Positions 55,919-64,000 of a stretch of 64,000 nt of DNA are shown one piece after another. Under the pieces are notes generated by a model that searched no databases, was not told where the DNA came from, and was given only the letters and a program-made list of their open reading frames with translations. The stretch is taken from contig NZ_CP054706.1 of assembly GCF_016495865.1 (NCBI RefSeq), positions 3,286,001 to 3,350,000 on the forward strand, written 5' to 3'. Position 1 is the stretch's first letter. The number at the start of each line of letters is the position of its first letter. Source of the DNA: Salicibibacter cibi (GTDB lineage: Bacteria > Bacillota > Bacilli > Bacillales > Marinococcaceae). Both the position numbers and the translations under genes were made by a program.

Positions 55919-56203
55919 GGGATTGCTGAACAACTTGCAGCTATCAGCTGAAGCCGGGATGTCGCTTCCATGGCTTCGCTTTCCGCGGACGAACGGTCAA
56001 GCCTCCTCGCGCAAAACCGGCGCTGCGGGGGCTTGACGCGTCCGTTTTTCCGCTGGAGTCTCGCCATTGCAGCACCATCCCTCCGTACGTTTCCAGAAGT
56101 GCAAGGGTTTTTTGCTTATAGGATGGATTTCCTTGCATCCAGTTTTGACAACACCAACGGAAAATGCTTATGTGCCAGTCTTTTTCTATTATTCAGCAGT
56201 CCC
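55919..56203. mobile_element. MITE, 285-bp full copy with target duplication
   Basis: Ends GGGATTGCTGAACAAC and TTATTCAGCAGTCCC. The 6-bp duplication TACTTA is exact at 55913-55918 and 56204-56209. It is the best reference copy; the core carries the Bacillaceae CTTTCCGC...GGAGTCTC repeat. Confidence 0.88.
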
Positions 56204-56209
56204 TACTTA

Positions 56210-56822
56210 TTACTCCTTTTACTTATGTAGATTTACATGTACATATGCTGTTCTACACCCCGAACAAGCTGTAATAATTGCAGCGAGGCAGGCGCGTTGA
56301 TTTACCTTAAAATACCTTCTGGCATGGAAAAGAAAACTGTTTAGTATCAGATAAGTCCTTTCGAACATGATCTGCGGACTCAAATCGCCGCTCAGGAGCC
56401 AATGGAGTCCTCTGGAACATGATCTGCGGACTCAAATCGCCGCTCAGAAGTCAATGGAGTCCTCAGGTCCGGGTTTTGGGGAGCCGTAATGGCTGTCGAA
56501 TGCCAAATTAGTCCGCAAATGTATGTAACATAACACGGTATGTTTAATATCCTTTTCGTCTAAACCCTTTCATTGGAAAAATACGGATAATTAACACGCC
56601 TGGCAGCGAGGGCATGAACGTGTTTACATTGTGAATTTATGGGCTTATTATCCTATTTTTTATTGTGGATTGGATGTAGCTTTTCGTCTTTTTTCCCTTA
56701 TTTATTCTTTTAAATCATGACTAAACGACGGATTCATTTTTTTTGGCTAAAAATGACTTCTAATTATGATATATTATAACTATTAGTCTTATATATAGAA
56801 AGATTTGGGAAGGGGAATAATT
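56210..56822. other. Intergenic region with a tandem repeat
   Basis: About 600 bases without a supported gene. A 52-bp unit is tandemly repeated at 56354-56468. The 3' half is AT-rich and probably contains the promoter for the DUF4064 gene. Confidence 0.5.
56354..56468. repeat. Tandem duplication of a 52-bp unit
   Basis: Units start at 56354 and 56406, with the first bases of a third at 56458. They share GATCTGCGGACTCAAATCGC and CGCTCAG, and differ at a few positions. Each contains AGTCC and GGACT words that can pair. Confidence 0.8.
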
Positions 56823-57266
56823 TTGAAACGAACAGGCGAAATGGCATTAGGGATCATTGGAGTAGTTATCACTTTTGTCATAGGCTTATTAGTGGTTATC
56901 GGCACCATTGGATTTCAGTCATTCATGGGAATGGTAGAACAAGAAATGATGCAGGATCCGACATTGTCCGCCCAGGAGGCAGAAGCAGGTGCATGGGCCT
57001 TAGGAATGTTCGGTTCCTTCGGTTGGTGGATCTTTGTGATGCACATCATTGGGCTTGTCATAGGAATCATCGCCGTTATCAAGCTCAACAGTAACGCAAA
57101 ATTGGCCGGAATTTTATTTCTCGTATCGGGAGGAGCTATGCTCATTTTGACCTTTGGCACATCCATTATTCAATCGGTACTTTTGATCATCGCGGGCATC
57201 ATGTGCCTTGTACGAAAACCACCGGTATCTTTGGAAGAGGAAAAGCATGTGGAAACACCATTGTAG
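56823..57266 (+). CDS. DUF4064 domain membrane protein
   Basis: A 147-residue protein with four hydrophobic segments (GIIGVVITFVIGLLVVIGTI, MFGSFGWWIFVMHIIGLVIG, AKLAGILFLVSGGAMLILTF, QSVLLIIAGIMCLV) in the DUF4064 pattern. The start is TTG at 56823, seven bases after AAGGGG; the in-frame ATG at 56805 lies upstream of that site. It precedes a related membrane protein, and the pair recurs in Bacilli without known function. Confidence 0.8.
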   Translation: MKRTGEMALGIIGVVITFVIGLLVVIGTIGFQSFMGMVEQEMMQDPTLSAQEAEAGAWALGMFGSFGWWIFVMHIIGLVIGIIAVIKLNSNAKLAGILFLVSGGAMLILTFGTSIIQSVLLIIAGIMCLVRKPPVSLEEEKHVETPL

Positions 57267-57308
57267 TCAGGTGACACATGTTGAAAAAATTAATATGAGG
57301 TGGAACAT

Positions 57309-58139
57309 ATGTGGACGGTTTTAGGTATTATAGGGTTTATCTTTTTAGCGTTAGTGGGTCTTGTATTCATCATATTAGGGTCCATTAATCCGAAATGGGC
57401 CATGATGAAAAGTAGAGGGCCCGTTTATGCGATTTTTGCCCCGATTTTGGCCATTGGCGTTATCGGTCCAATAGTAATGATCGTTATGGCTATTATGAAT
57501 GCAGAGCCGACAGCTTCAGAAGAGATCGAATCTGTGGAGGAGCCTCCGATTGAAGAGGAAGAACCTCCGATGGACTCTGAAACACCTCCGTTGGAAGAGG
57601 AAGATCCGCTTGAGTTGGATGAAGAAGAAGAAAATTTTGATGAGGAAGAAGTCGCTTCCCGTGACAACCCCGCTTATCCGGGTGAAATGATTACATTTGT
57701 GTTGGAGCACTATACTTATGGCCTTATGGAAGTGGATGTAACACTGCTTGATACCATCCGCGGCGAAGAAGCATGGGAAATGATCGAAGAAGCCGATGAA
57801 TATAACGAACCACCCGAAGATGGCATGGAATATTTCATCGCCTATTTTGACATTGATTTGAACCAGATTGAAGAAGACCCGTTTAATCTCAGTTCATTTG
57901 AGTTTGATCTCGTGTCATCAGAAGGGAACGTATACAATGATGACACATATGTTACAGGTCTAGATGATCCGATTGATGCCGATTTATATGAAGGGGCAGG
58001 CAGTGAAGGGCACGTCGTTTTCCAAGTCGACGAAGACGATCCATCCCCTTATGTCGTGTTTCTCCGGGACCTTGATGGAGTTTGGTATCAGACAGAAGAA
58101 GGAGCAGACATCGATTTGGAAACCGAAGAGTCGGTTTAA
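57309..58139 (+). CDS. Membrane-anchored protein with C-terminal DUF4352-like domain
   Basis: A 276-residue protein. Two N-terminal membrane segments (about 2-22 and 42-62) are followed by a very acidic Glu/Pro linker (about 70-115). The outer beta-rich domain (DNPAYPGEMITFVLEHYTYG to the end) resembles DUF4352-like immunoglobulin folds found outside the cell. The start at 57309 follows GAGGTGG. It is probably co-transcribed with the DUF4064 gene 42 bases upstream. A terminator follows. The function is unknown. Confidence 0.72.
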   Translation: MWTVLGIIGFIFLALVGLVFIILGSINPKWAMMKSRGPVYAIFAPILAIGVIGPIVMIVMAIMNAEPTASEEIESVEEPPIEEEEPPMDSETPPLEEEDPLELDEEEENFDEEEVASRDNPAYPGEMITFVLEHYTYGLMEVDVTLLDTIRGEEAWEMIEEADEYNEPPEDGMEYFIAYFDIDLNQIEEDPFNLSSFEFDLVSSEGNVYNDDTYVTGLDDPIDADLYEGAGSEGHVVFQVDEDDPSPYVVFLRDLDGVWYQTEEGADIDLETEESV

Positions 58140-58141
58140 GC

Positions 58142-58181
58142 AAAAACAACCCAGGCATTTTATAGCCTGGGTTGTTTTTGC
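58142..58181. terminator. Terminator after the DUF4064 pair
   Basis: AAAAACAACCCAGGC pairs with GCCTGGGTTGTTTTT around ATTTTATA. It separates the pair from the convergent lipoprotein gene. Confidence 0.88.
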
Positions 58182-58192
58182 ATGGTATAAAT

Positions 58193-59173
58193 TTAAAGAT
58201 CCAAATCTTCCTCTTCCAGATCTTCTAACTCTTCCATTTCACTTTCCAAGTCGATCGCATCATCGATGGCCTCTTGCGGAATTTCAATTTCATCGATTTC
58301 ATCAAAGTCGGAGAAAGTCCCTTGCATTTCTTGAGATAGTTCCATGGTCTGTCCTTCTTCTTCCATTTCCATCTCCATATTCATTTCCAGTTCGTCTTGA
58401 TAGAATGTTTCCTTGTCAATATGCATGACATAGTCCAGGGCATTGATTTCCATCTGCCCTAATACTTGATCCATTTCGGCCTCCATCTGAGGATCTCCCT
58501 GCATCGTTGCAAATTCTCTACTGAGCTCAATTAGCTCATCACCGGAACCTTCAATCGTTAAAGCATAGTGGTCCTCTTCTTCTTCCACGGTGAGTTCACT
58601 CGAAAATTCCTGGAGCATTTCAAGCTGTTCTTGCGGGGACATTTCCAAATCTTGAATGTCCTCCATTCCCATGGAACCTCCATCCATCATGATCCATTCA
58701 TCGTCTTCCGGTTCTAACATATAAATCGTGCCATCTTCGTCCATGTATTGTTCGATCTCCATATCTTCTTCCGTTACTGGATCAGGTGTTGTCATTGTTT
58801 GCGAAAAAGCCATCGGATCCAATACAACATCCATACTCATCGTCATATCCATGGGCATTTCTTCACCGTCTACGTTTATGGACTGATTTATATCCATTTC
58901 CGAGCTGTAACTGTTTAGTTGATCCATCGCTTCTATAGACTGGCTTAATACTTCTTCTGCACTCAATTCTTCTTCCGTTGCGTCTCCTTCAGCACTGTCG
59001 TCGGTACCATCTTCCTCGCCATTTTCATCTGCAGCTTCCGAGTCCGCCGTCTCGCCTTCCTCAACTTCTTCCGTATCGTTCTCCGCTTCCTCGGTATCCG
59101 CGTCTCCTTCTCCACAAGCTGCTAACATCAGCATACAGGCAGAGACCGCTACAAATCCTTTCGTTTTCAACAT
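58193..59173 (-). CDS. DUF6612-like acidic lipoprotein
   Basis: A 326-residue lipoprotein. The signal peptide ends in LAAC near residue 20. A long acidic linker (about 22-75) precedes a LolA/LppX-like domain that resembles the DUF6612 family (SQSIEAMDQLNSYSSEMDIN, YMDEDGTIYMLEPEDDEW). The protein contains more than 20 percent Glu plus Asp. The ATG at 59173 has AAGGAGG upstream. The terminal inverted repeat of the adjacent insertion sequence begins 24 bases upstream of the start, so the native promoter has probably been replaced. Confidence 0.82.
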   Translation of the reverse strand: MLKTKGFVAVSACMLMLAACGEGDADTEEAENDTEEVEEGETADSEAADENGEEDGTDDSAEGDATEEELSAEEVLSQSIEAMDQLNSYSSEMDINQSINVDGEEMPMDMTMSMDVVLDPMAFSQTMTTPDPVTEEDMEIEQYMDEDGTIYMLEPEDDEWIMMDGGSMGMEDIQDLEMSPQEQLEMLQEFSSELTVEEEEDHYALTIEGSGDELIELSREFATMQGDPQMEAEMDQVLGQMEINALDYVMHIDKETFYQDELEMNMEMEMEEEGQTMELSQEMQGTFSDFDEIDEIEIPQEAIDDAIDLESEMEELEDLEEEDLDL

Positions 59174-59196
59174 GAATAAATCCTCCTTGATATGTA

Positions 59197-61061
59197 AATA
59201 GCCTCTCGGCATTCGCCAAGGCTGGCGCGGCAAGGGATTCCTTGTCGCACCCATTTTGCTATCCTCCTACCTTCGGTAGGAGATTTTTATCTTTTCAATT
59301 TTAAATCCAGTCATGTGAATCACGAAAATTTCTTTTATAATTGGGTCTGTAAGCCCTTGACTTTTTCAAATCACCCTCATAATCGCCGGTGAAGGGAATG
59401 TATTTTCCTTTACTACGATTTTTGGGGGTTTTCTTTTGAAACCAACGGTTTTTCCTCATGACACGTATCAAACCTTTGTCCTTGAACAACTTCAGGAACA
59501 CTACGGACGCTCCATTATCCATTTGAGTCAGGATTGGCCGCTCATCCTCAAATGTTGGCAAGCCGACCTTTCAGGCATTACCGGCCAACTGATGGAGCAG
59601 TATGCGGATCAAGGGCCAGAACCCCGCGATCCGGCTTCCATGTTGCGTTCCTATCTCGTCTTTTTGTTCACAAATCCCGGCATCGGGATCACCCAATGGA
59701 TCAACGAAATGAAACGCACACCTATTTACGCGATCTTGAGCGGCTTTTCTCCTGATGATATCCCCGGGGTTGGCACGTTCTATGAGTTTATCGAGCGCCT
59801 CTGGCCCGAGGCGACCAAAAACTTAAAACCCAAGAAGCAAAAACCGAAAAAGAACAAGAAGAAGGGCCAAAAAGGAAAGAAAGGCCAAAAAGCCAATTAC
59901 AAACCGGGTAAAGTCGAACGCTTCGCACGATGGTCGGAACGCCATATGGACATCGTCAAACCATTGCCCGGCGACCCACTTTTTCAGTTTTTCGAACAGA
60001 ATATCTTAAAGGTTTCTGCGGACCTAGGCCTGATCGGAGATCCTGATGCGCTCAGTGTCGCCGGGGATGGTACGCCTGTTGTCACGCAAGCTTACCGGCG
60101 AAGCAAACCGACCTGTGATTGTCGCGCGAACGGGATTTATGGCTGCCATCATCATCGCATCTATTCCCAGCCGGATTGTGACGGTGGATGGGACAGCTCC
60201 CGTGAGAAGTACTTTAACGGCTATCATCTCTATATGTTAGCGGCCGCGGACAGCCCGCATGACCTGCCATTGTATCCACGTCTGCATCCGGCATCCCGGC
60301 ATGATGCCGTCAGTTTGGTCGCGAGCGCGGTTGAATTCAACCAACGCTACACCTTGGGATCCGTGAATCGTATGCTTCTCGATGCCGCTCATGACGCCGA
60401 GGCTATCTATGAGCTCTTGGATAAGCAAGGTACCGAGCCTTTCATCGATTTGAACAACAGAAGCAAAAAGAATATCGAAACGAACAGTGATATTCAGATT
60501 TCACCCGAGGGCATTCCCATCTGCCCCAACGGTCGTGAAATGAAACCAAATGGCTTCGACAAATCCCAGAATCGCAGGAAGTGGCGCTGCACGCCATCCT
60601 GCGGGTGTTCGGACGCGACATACGGCCGGACCTATCACACGAAATCAAGTGACAACCTGCGTTTGTTTCCCAAAACGCCACGCGATTCTCAAGCGTGGAA
60701 AGACATCTACAAACGCCGCACTTCAAGCGAACGGACAAACAAACGCGAGAAGAATGATTATCAACTGGAAGCCGGTCGACACCGATCAACGATGATGTGG
60801 TACATGCGTATTTATGGCATTATGATCTGCCAACACATAGACGCCTGGTATGAAAGCCAAAAAGACGACTGGAACCAGCTCAAAACGACTATCTGCCCTG
60901 CCGCTGCTTAAGTTTTAAAAAACGACATCCAAAATTCTGCACGTATGCCCTTTTTTGAAAATGGTTTTCATTTCCATATGCTTCAAACCATTTTAGGCCT
61001 ATTGTCTATCCGTTTCTTGCCTCGAACCACCCCCGTCGCCTTCTAATTCCGAGAGGCTATT
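59197..61061. mobile_element. Complete insertion sequence, 1865 bp
   Basis: Left end AATAGCCTCTCGGCATT (59197-59213) and right end AATTCCGAGAGGCTATT (61045-61061) are 17-bp inverted repeats with one mismatch. GTA on both sides is a possible 3-bp duplication. It contains one transposase gene (59436-60911), intact. A strong CTCCTACC/GGTAGGAG hairpin lies between the left end and the gene. It appears recent because no internal damage is visible. Confidence 0.85.
59436..60911 (+). CDS. DDE-type transposase of the insertion sequence
   Basis: A 491-residue transposase. The first half has a helical DNA-binding region (HDTYQTFVLEQLQEHYG; NPGIGITQWINEM). A lysine-rich stretch lies at about 130-155. 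The catalytic region includes VAGDGTPVVTQAY (likely first D) and YFNGYHLYMLAAADSPHDLP. A zinc-ribbon-like segment (CTPSCGCSDATYGRTY) lies near 395, and the C-terminal RTSSERTNKREKNDYQLEAG holds the likely last E. The start is TTG at 59436 after GGGGG. The IS family could not be assigned with certainty. Confidence 0.82.
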   Translation: MKPTVFPHDTYQTFVLEQLQEHYGRSIIHLSQDWPLILKCWQADLSGITGQLMEQYADQGPEPRDPASMLRSYLVFLFTNPGIGITQWINEMKRTPIYAILSGFSPDDIPGVGTFYEFIERLWPEATKNLKPKKQKPKKNKKKGQKGKKGQKANYKPGKVERFARWSERHMDIVKPLPGDPLFQFFEQNILKVSADLGLIGDPDALSVAGDGTPVVTQAYRRSKPTCDCRANGIYGCHHHRIYSQPDCDGGWDSSREKYFNGYHLYMLAAADSPHDLPLYPRLHPASRHDAVSLVASAVEFNQRYTLGSVNRMLLDAAHDAEAIYELLDKQGTEPFIDLNNRSKKNIETNSDIQISPEGIPICPNGREMKPNGFDKSQNRRKWRCTPSCGCSDATYGRTYHTKSSDNLRLFPKTPRDSQAWKDIYKRRTSSERTNKREKNDYQLEAGRHRSTMMWYMRIYGIMICQHIDAWYESQKDDWNQLKTTICPAAA

Positions 61062-61168
61062 GTAAGTTTCTTTTTTCTAAGACTCTCTAAATCATAGCGG
61101 AAAATACTTATAATCTCAAATCATTTCATATACGAAAATTAGTAGTGTGATTGTGATTATCGCACGAG
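61062..61168. other. Intergenic, nothing recognised
   Basis: Short AT-rich gap between the insertion sequence and the lipoprotein gene; no terminator is clear. Confidence 0.4.
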
Positions 61169-61663
61169 TTACAACGTTTCACCAGTATATTTTTCCAATA
61201 CGACTAAAAAATCATCCCAATTCGGTGGGAAATCATTACTGCCACCCTTATGCATCTCCCGATCTTCAGGAAATTGAATGGTTACATACCATTGTATTCC
61301 GTCCATGATGTCAAGATCATGATAACTATCATCCCATTGATCAATGCTCAACGCTGTCAACGCTTCTAACAAACGATCCCATTCTTCGGAAGTCAAAATA
61401 ATCTCTGTTATTTCCTGACCCGACTCAAGCTCATCTTCGGGTGTGTCATGAATATCAAATGGGAGGCTTCCGAGCTCACTATACCCATACTTTATACTTT
61501 TGTTGCCGGCATCAATGTATATCTGATGATCATTTGCATCATATCCCCCTTTGGAAAATTCCAATGATGTCATCGTTTCTAGTTCGGGATTGCTGCAAGC
61601 ACTCACGACCATAAATAAAAAGGATGATAATAATAAGCTTGGCATCAATCGATTCATATTCAT
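61169..61663 (-). CDS. Small hypothetical lipoprotein
   Basis: A 164-residue lipoprotein with signal peptide and lipobox VVSAC near residue 21. The mature domain is acidic, with strands such as NDHQIYIDAGNKSIKYGYSE and MDGIQWYVTIQFPEDREMHK. The start at 61663 is one of two near ATGs (61663 and 61657) after GTAGAGAGA. No family is recognised. Confidence 0.68.
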   Translation of the reverse strand: MNMNRLMPSLLLSSFLFMVVSACSNPELETMTSLEFSKGGYDANDHQIYIDAGNKSIKYGYSELGSLPFDIHDTPEDELESGQEITEIILTSEEWDRLLEALTALSIDQWDDSYHDLDIMDGIQWYVTIQFPEDREMHKGGSNDFPPNWDDFLVVLEKYTGETL

Positions 61664-61824
61664 TCTCTCTACTTTCCATAGTAATTTCATATATGCCTCT
61701 ATTTCCCTTTGTTGCTTCTGCTCCATTCGTATCGTCATTAGACTCAGTAGTTTTATTTTTATTTTTGAAAATTCGATTCACCTACACACTTATTCGATAC
61801 TATATATGTAGGGAGGTGTTCGTT

Positions 61825-61983
61825 ATGGAATACAACATGAAAAGAAAACAATTTCATATGACAGATGATGAAAAAATATTAAAAGAATTGGCTTAAATAA
61901 AAGGGATGTCCGAAGCTGAAATTGTAAGAGATTCCCTTCGTGCATATGCTGCGAAAGTGAGAGGTACAACAGGTTATTTTTAA
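61825..61983 (+). pseudogene. Ribbon-helix-helix regulator gene with an in-frame stop
   Basis: GGGAGGTG precedes an ATG at 61825. The frame reads MKRKQFHMTDDEKILKELA, then TAA at 61894-61896, then IKGMSEAEIVRDSLRAYAAK to a TAA at 61981. Without the stop this is an intact 52-residue RHH (CopG/Arc-like) protein such as an antitoxin or repressor. A single AAA-to-TAA change would explain it. No toxin gene is adjacent. Confidence 0.82.
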
Positions 61984-61999
61984 AACTGCCTCGTTTTTT

Positions 62000-62112
62000 G
62001 CCAGAAGTATAAGGGTTTTTCTGTTTATAGGACTGATCTTCTTGCATCTAGCTTTGACAAAATCCACAGAAAATGCTTATGTGCTAGTCTTTTTCCGTTA
62101 TTCAGCAGTCCT
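62000..62112. mobile_element. MITE remnant, left end missing
   Basis: The right 113 bases of the MITE (GCCAGAAGTATAAGGG to TTCAGCAGTCC) are present, diverged from the other copies. It follows the broken RHH gene. Confidence 0.78.
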
Positions 62113-62142
62113 TGAATAAACACAGAAATCCACCTCAATTTA

Positions 62143-62172
62143 AAAGAGGGACGGTTAAAACCGCCCCAATCC
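62143..62172 (-). terminator. Terminator of the surface protein gene
   Basis: On the minus strand GGGGCGGTT pairs with AACCGTCCC around TT, followed by CTCTTTT. Confidence 0.75.
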
Positions 62173-62174
62173 TT

Positions 62175-64000
62175 TTAACTAGTCATGACGAATTTCTTAC
62201 GTAAAGCCAACGCCGTCACACCAGCTGCAGCAATCAAAGTACCAATGAGTACCATAAGCATGCTGTTGCCTGCAGTATCCGGCAGTTCGCCGCCTACTTC
62301 GTCACCAGTTCCGCGGTCATCGGTACCAGTGGACGTATCATCGCTTGCATCTCTGTCTTCAGACGGGTCAGTGTCTTTCGTACCGTTGTCGTCATCGGTT
62401 CCATTTCCGTTATCTGTACCATTTTCTCCATTGCCCGTGCCGTTTTCTCCGTCTCCGTCTCCATCGCCGTTACCATTCTCTCCGTTACCCGGATCTGGTT
62501 CCGGTTCAGGGTCCGGATCTGGCTCAGGATCCGGGTCTGGTTCTGGTTCAGGGGCTGGCTCTCCGCCATCATAACCCACCAACTCAAATGGCACATCAAT
62601 TTCCATTACTTCTTCGTCACCATCTCTAAAAAGCGTAACGGTCGCCGTCAAATTTTCTAGTTCTTCGAGCGCTTGGCTACTTTCCCCGATGGCGTTGAAA
62701 AACCCTTGATAGCCGACACCACCTTCAAGTGTGTCTAAATCTATGGACGCTGTATTGCCATCCCATTCAATATCAAGGGATTCACCCATGCCAAAACCTT
62801 CATCGTCAAAAAAGTCCTCAAGGTCCTCAGGAATCTCGCCTTCTTCGTACTCATCCGGTTCATATACGGTAATCTCGTCCGGAACATCAAATTCAATGTT
62901 TACACCATCAACATTGTCCCATGTTATATTTTGCACATCGAAACCAAAGTTCATTCCAAATTCATCCTCATTTAAACCTGGGAAATCCGGAACAATTTGG
63001 CTTGCCGCGTCAAAATACCATTCATCCCCCATTTCCGAGAAATCAACACTGGCTGAGACATCGGTTGGGCCAAGATCTTCAAATAGGCCATCAACAACAT
63101 AGGCATTTAGATTTTCTTCGTTTACAGATTCAGATGTTTGCCCGTATACCGGAATCTCGTATGTTACCTCACCGTCTCCTTCGGGTAGCTGAAGACCAAG
63201 GATTTCAACACCTTCATCATCAAGGAGCTCCACGCCTTCGATCGTATCGTCAGCTAAGCTAACCCCTTCCGGGAGCTCAAATCCGGTGTAAAGACTTTCG
63301 ATTTCTTCCTCTGTATTATTGGCTGTGTCTACGGTTACGTCAAGGGTATACTGTCGTTCATCACTGTCGAACGCAGATACAGATCCATCTACGGAACCTT
63401 CAATGTCTAATTCCGGAAGCTCGGGATCCTCTGGATCTTCAGGATCTCCAGGTTCTTCTTCATCCATCTCTGAAAAATCAATGTTTCTTTCATTTTGGAT
63501 TGCTCCAAGATTTTGAGCATCATCTTCCTCTACGTTGATATCAAAAAGATATAGACTGTAGTTCGGATCAGGATCAGCAGGATCCCCTTCTAACGGAATA
63601 TCAGGATATGAAAATCCATATTCATTCGACCCCGATGGTATATCCGGTAATTTCACGGCAAGTCCATCATTACCATTGTCTAAAGTAATCGGGTAAACAC
63701 CATCCGGCATATGGCCGTCAGGAACGTCTACATCAGCTGGCAACTCAAATGCAATCCACATATCATCCAAATCGTCATCTGAGTAGTTGTGCACGCCAGC
63801 TTGTAACTCGAGAACATAGTAGCCAATTTCATCATCATAACCACTGCTGCTTCTTTGATTTACCACTCCATTGAGGTTTTCAAGACCAAATTCTTCATTT
63901 AATGTGTTGACATCATCGTCTTCACCTTCAGTTGTAGCATCCCCGTCGTCTTCTTCTGTCGCCTCTTCTGAATCTTCCGTGCCTTCTTCAACTTCATTAT
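62175..64000 (-). CDS. LPXTG-type wall-anchored acidic surface protein, 5' end outside the window
   Basis: At least 608 residues are encoded; the frame is open to the window edge, so the N-terminus is missing. Three related beta-rich modules can be seen, each closing on a segment like IDFSEMDEEEP or VDFSEMGDEWYF. A low-complexity spacer follows (PEPEPDPDPEPDPDPEPEPD, then repeated GNGENG). The C-terminus has the sorting signal LPDTA, a hydrophobic segment (SMLMVLIGTLIAAAGVTALA) and basic tail RKKFVMTS. It is presumably displayed on the cell wall by a sortase. Confidence 0.88.
   Translation of the reverse strand, partial: NEVEEGTEDSEEATEEDDGDATTEGEDDDVNTLNEEFGLENLNGVVNQRSSSGYDDEIGYYVLELQAGVHNYSDDDLDDMWIAFELPADVDVPDGHMPDGVYPITLDNGNDGLAVKLPDIPSGSNEYGFSYPDIPLEGDPADPDPNYSLYLFDINVEEDDAQNLGAIQNERNIDFSEMDEEEPGDPEDPEDPELPELDIEGSVDGSVSAFDSDERQYTLDVTVDTANNTEEEIESLYTGFELPEGVSLADDTIEGVELLDDEGVEILGLQLPEGDGEVTYEIPVYGQTSESVNEENLNAYVVDGLFEDLGPTDVSASVDFSEMGDEWYFDAASQIVPDFPGLNEDEFGMNFGFDVQNITWDNVDGVNIEFDVPDEITVYEPDEYEEGEIPEDLEDFFDDEGFGMGESLDIEWDGNTASIDLDTLEGGVGYQGFFNAIGESSQALEELENLTATVTLFRDGDEEVMEIDVPFELVGYDGGEPAPEPEPDPDPEPDPDPEPEPDPGNGENGNGDGDGDGENGTGNGENGTDNGNGTDDDNGTKDTDPSEDRDASDDTSTGTDDRGTGDEVGGELPDTAGNSMLMVLIGTLIAAAGVTALALRKKFVMTS

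Overview
The window looks like a chromosomal segment of a spore-forming member of the Bacillaceae. Gene order follows the Bacillus subtilis yut-yun-yur-yus backbone closely: yutJ, yuzD, yutI, thrB-thrC-hom, yutH, yutG, yutF, yutE, yutD, lipA, lytH(yunA), yunB, yunC, yunD, sufB-U-S-D-C, yurZ, metQ-P-N, gcvH, yusI, fadE-A-N. Sporulation genes (yutH, lytH, yunB, two small coat-like proteins) fit an endospore former. Lipoproteins and wall proteins are extremely rich in Glu and Asp, which suggests a moderate halophile or alkaliphile such as Salicibibacter or Geomicrobium. That genus guess is inference and was not tested.

Layout. 0.8-14.4 kb: an NDH-2-like enzyme, Fe-S scaffold, threonine operon, the yut cluster, a GlpX-type FBPase, a YtpB-type terpene synthase, lipoyl synthase and the spore cortex endopeptidase LytH. 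14.4-18.1 kb: an NSS transporter, then an AT-rich island with a HepT relic and an Abi_2 defence gene. 18.1-22.6 kb: yunB, dfrA-thyA, yunC, yunD. 22.6-25.1 kb: a junk-like zone with repeats, a lone HNH-repeat protein, a coiled-coil protein and a 48-bp relic of the sufB 3' end. 25.1-31.4 kb: the SUF operon, yurZ and a fragment of glutamate dehydrogenase. 31.8-34.75 kb: the methionine ABC importer under a SAM-I riboswitch. 34.9-41.5 kb: rocB, a DUF4349 lipoprotein, a VOC dioxygenase, gcvH, an ArsC-like protein, a UbiA-type prenyltransferase and a small membrane protein. 41.5-47.0 kb: the fatty-acid beta-oxidation operon with a FadR operator. 47.2-50.8 kb: coat-like proteins, a SigO-YvrJ-RsoA split sigma-factor cassette and a thioredoxin-reductase-like enzyme. 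50.9-54.9 kb: a thiamine operon under a TPP riboswitch. 55-64 kb: an accessory zone with a DinB protein, acidic lipoproteins, a DUF4064 membrane pair, a complete insertion sequence, a broken RHH gene and the 3' part of a sortase-anchored surface protein that runs off the right edge.

The most unusual feature is a set of dispersed small repeats. One (about 95 bp, at least eight full or partial copies) folds into two strong hairpins. Paired base changes between copies preserve the second stem. Two copies sit in the same orientation between a metabolite riboswitch and the first gene it controls (metN and tenI). A second family is a MITE of about 285 bp with 16-bp imperfect terminal inverted repeats and a 6-bp target duplication of the type TAnnTA. 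One MITE copy is inserted inside a copy of the hairpin element. Other repeats include GACGCCAT/ATGGCGTC dyads in tandem and a 52-bp tandem duplication. Three gene relics (hepT, gdhA, an RHH regulator) and the duplicated sufB end record past rearrangements.
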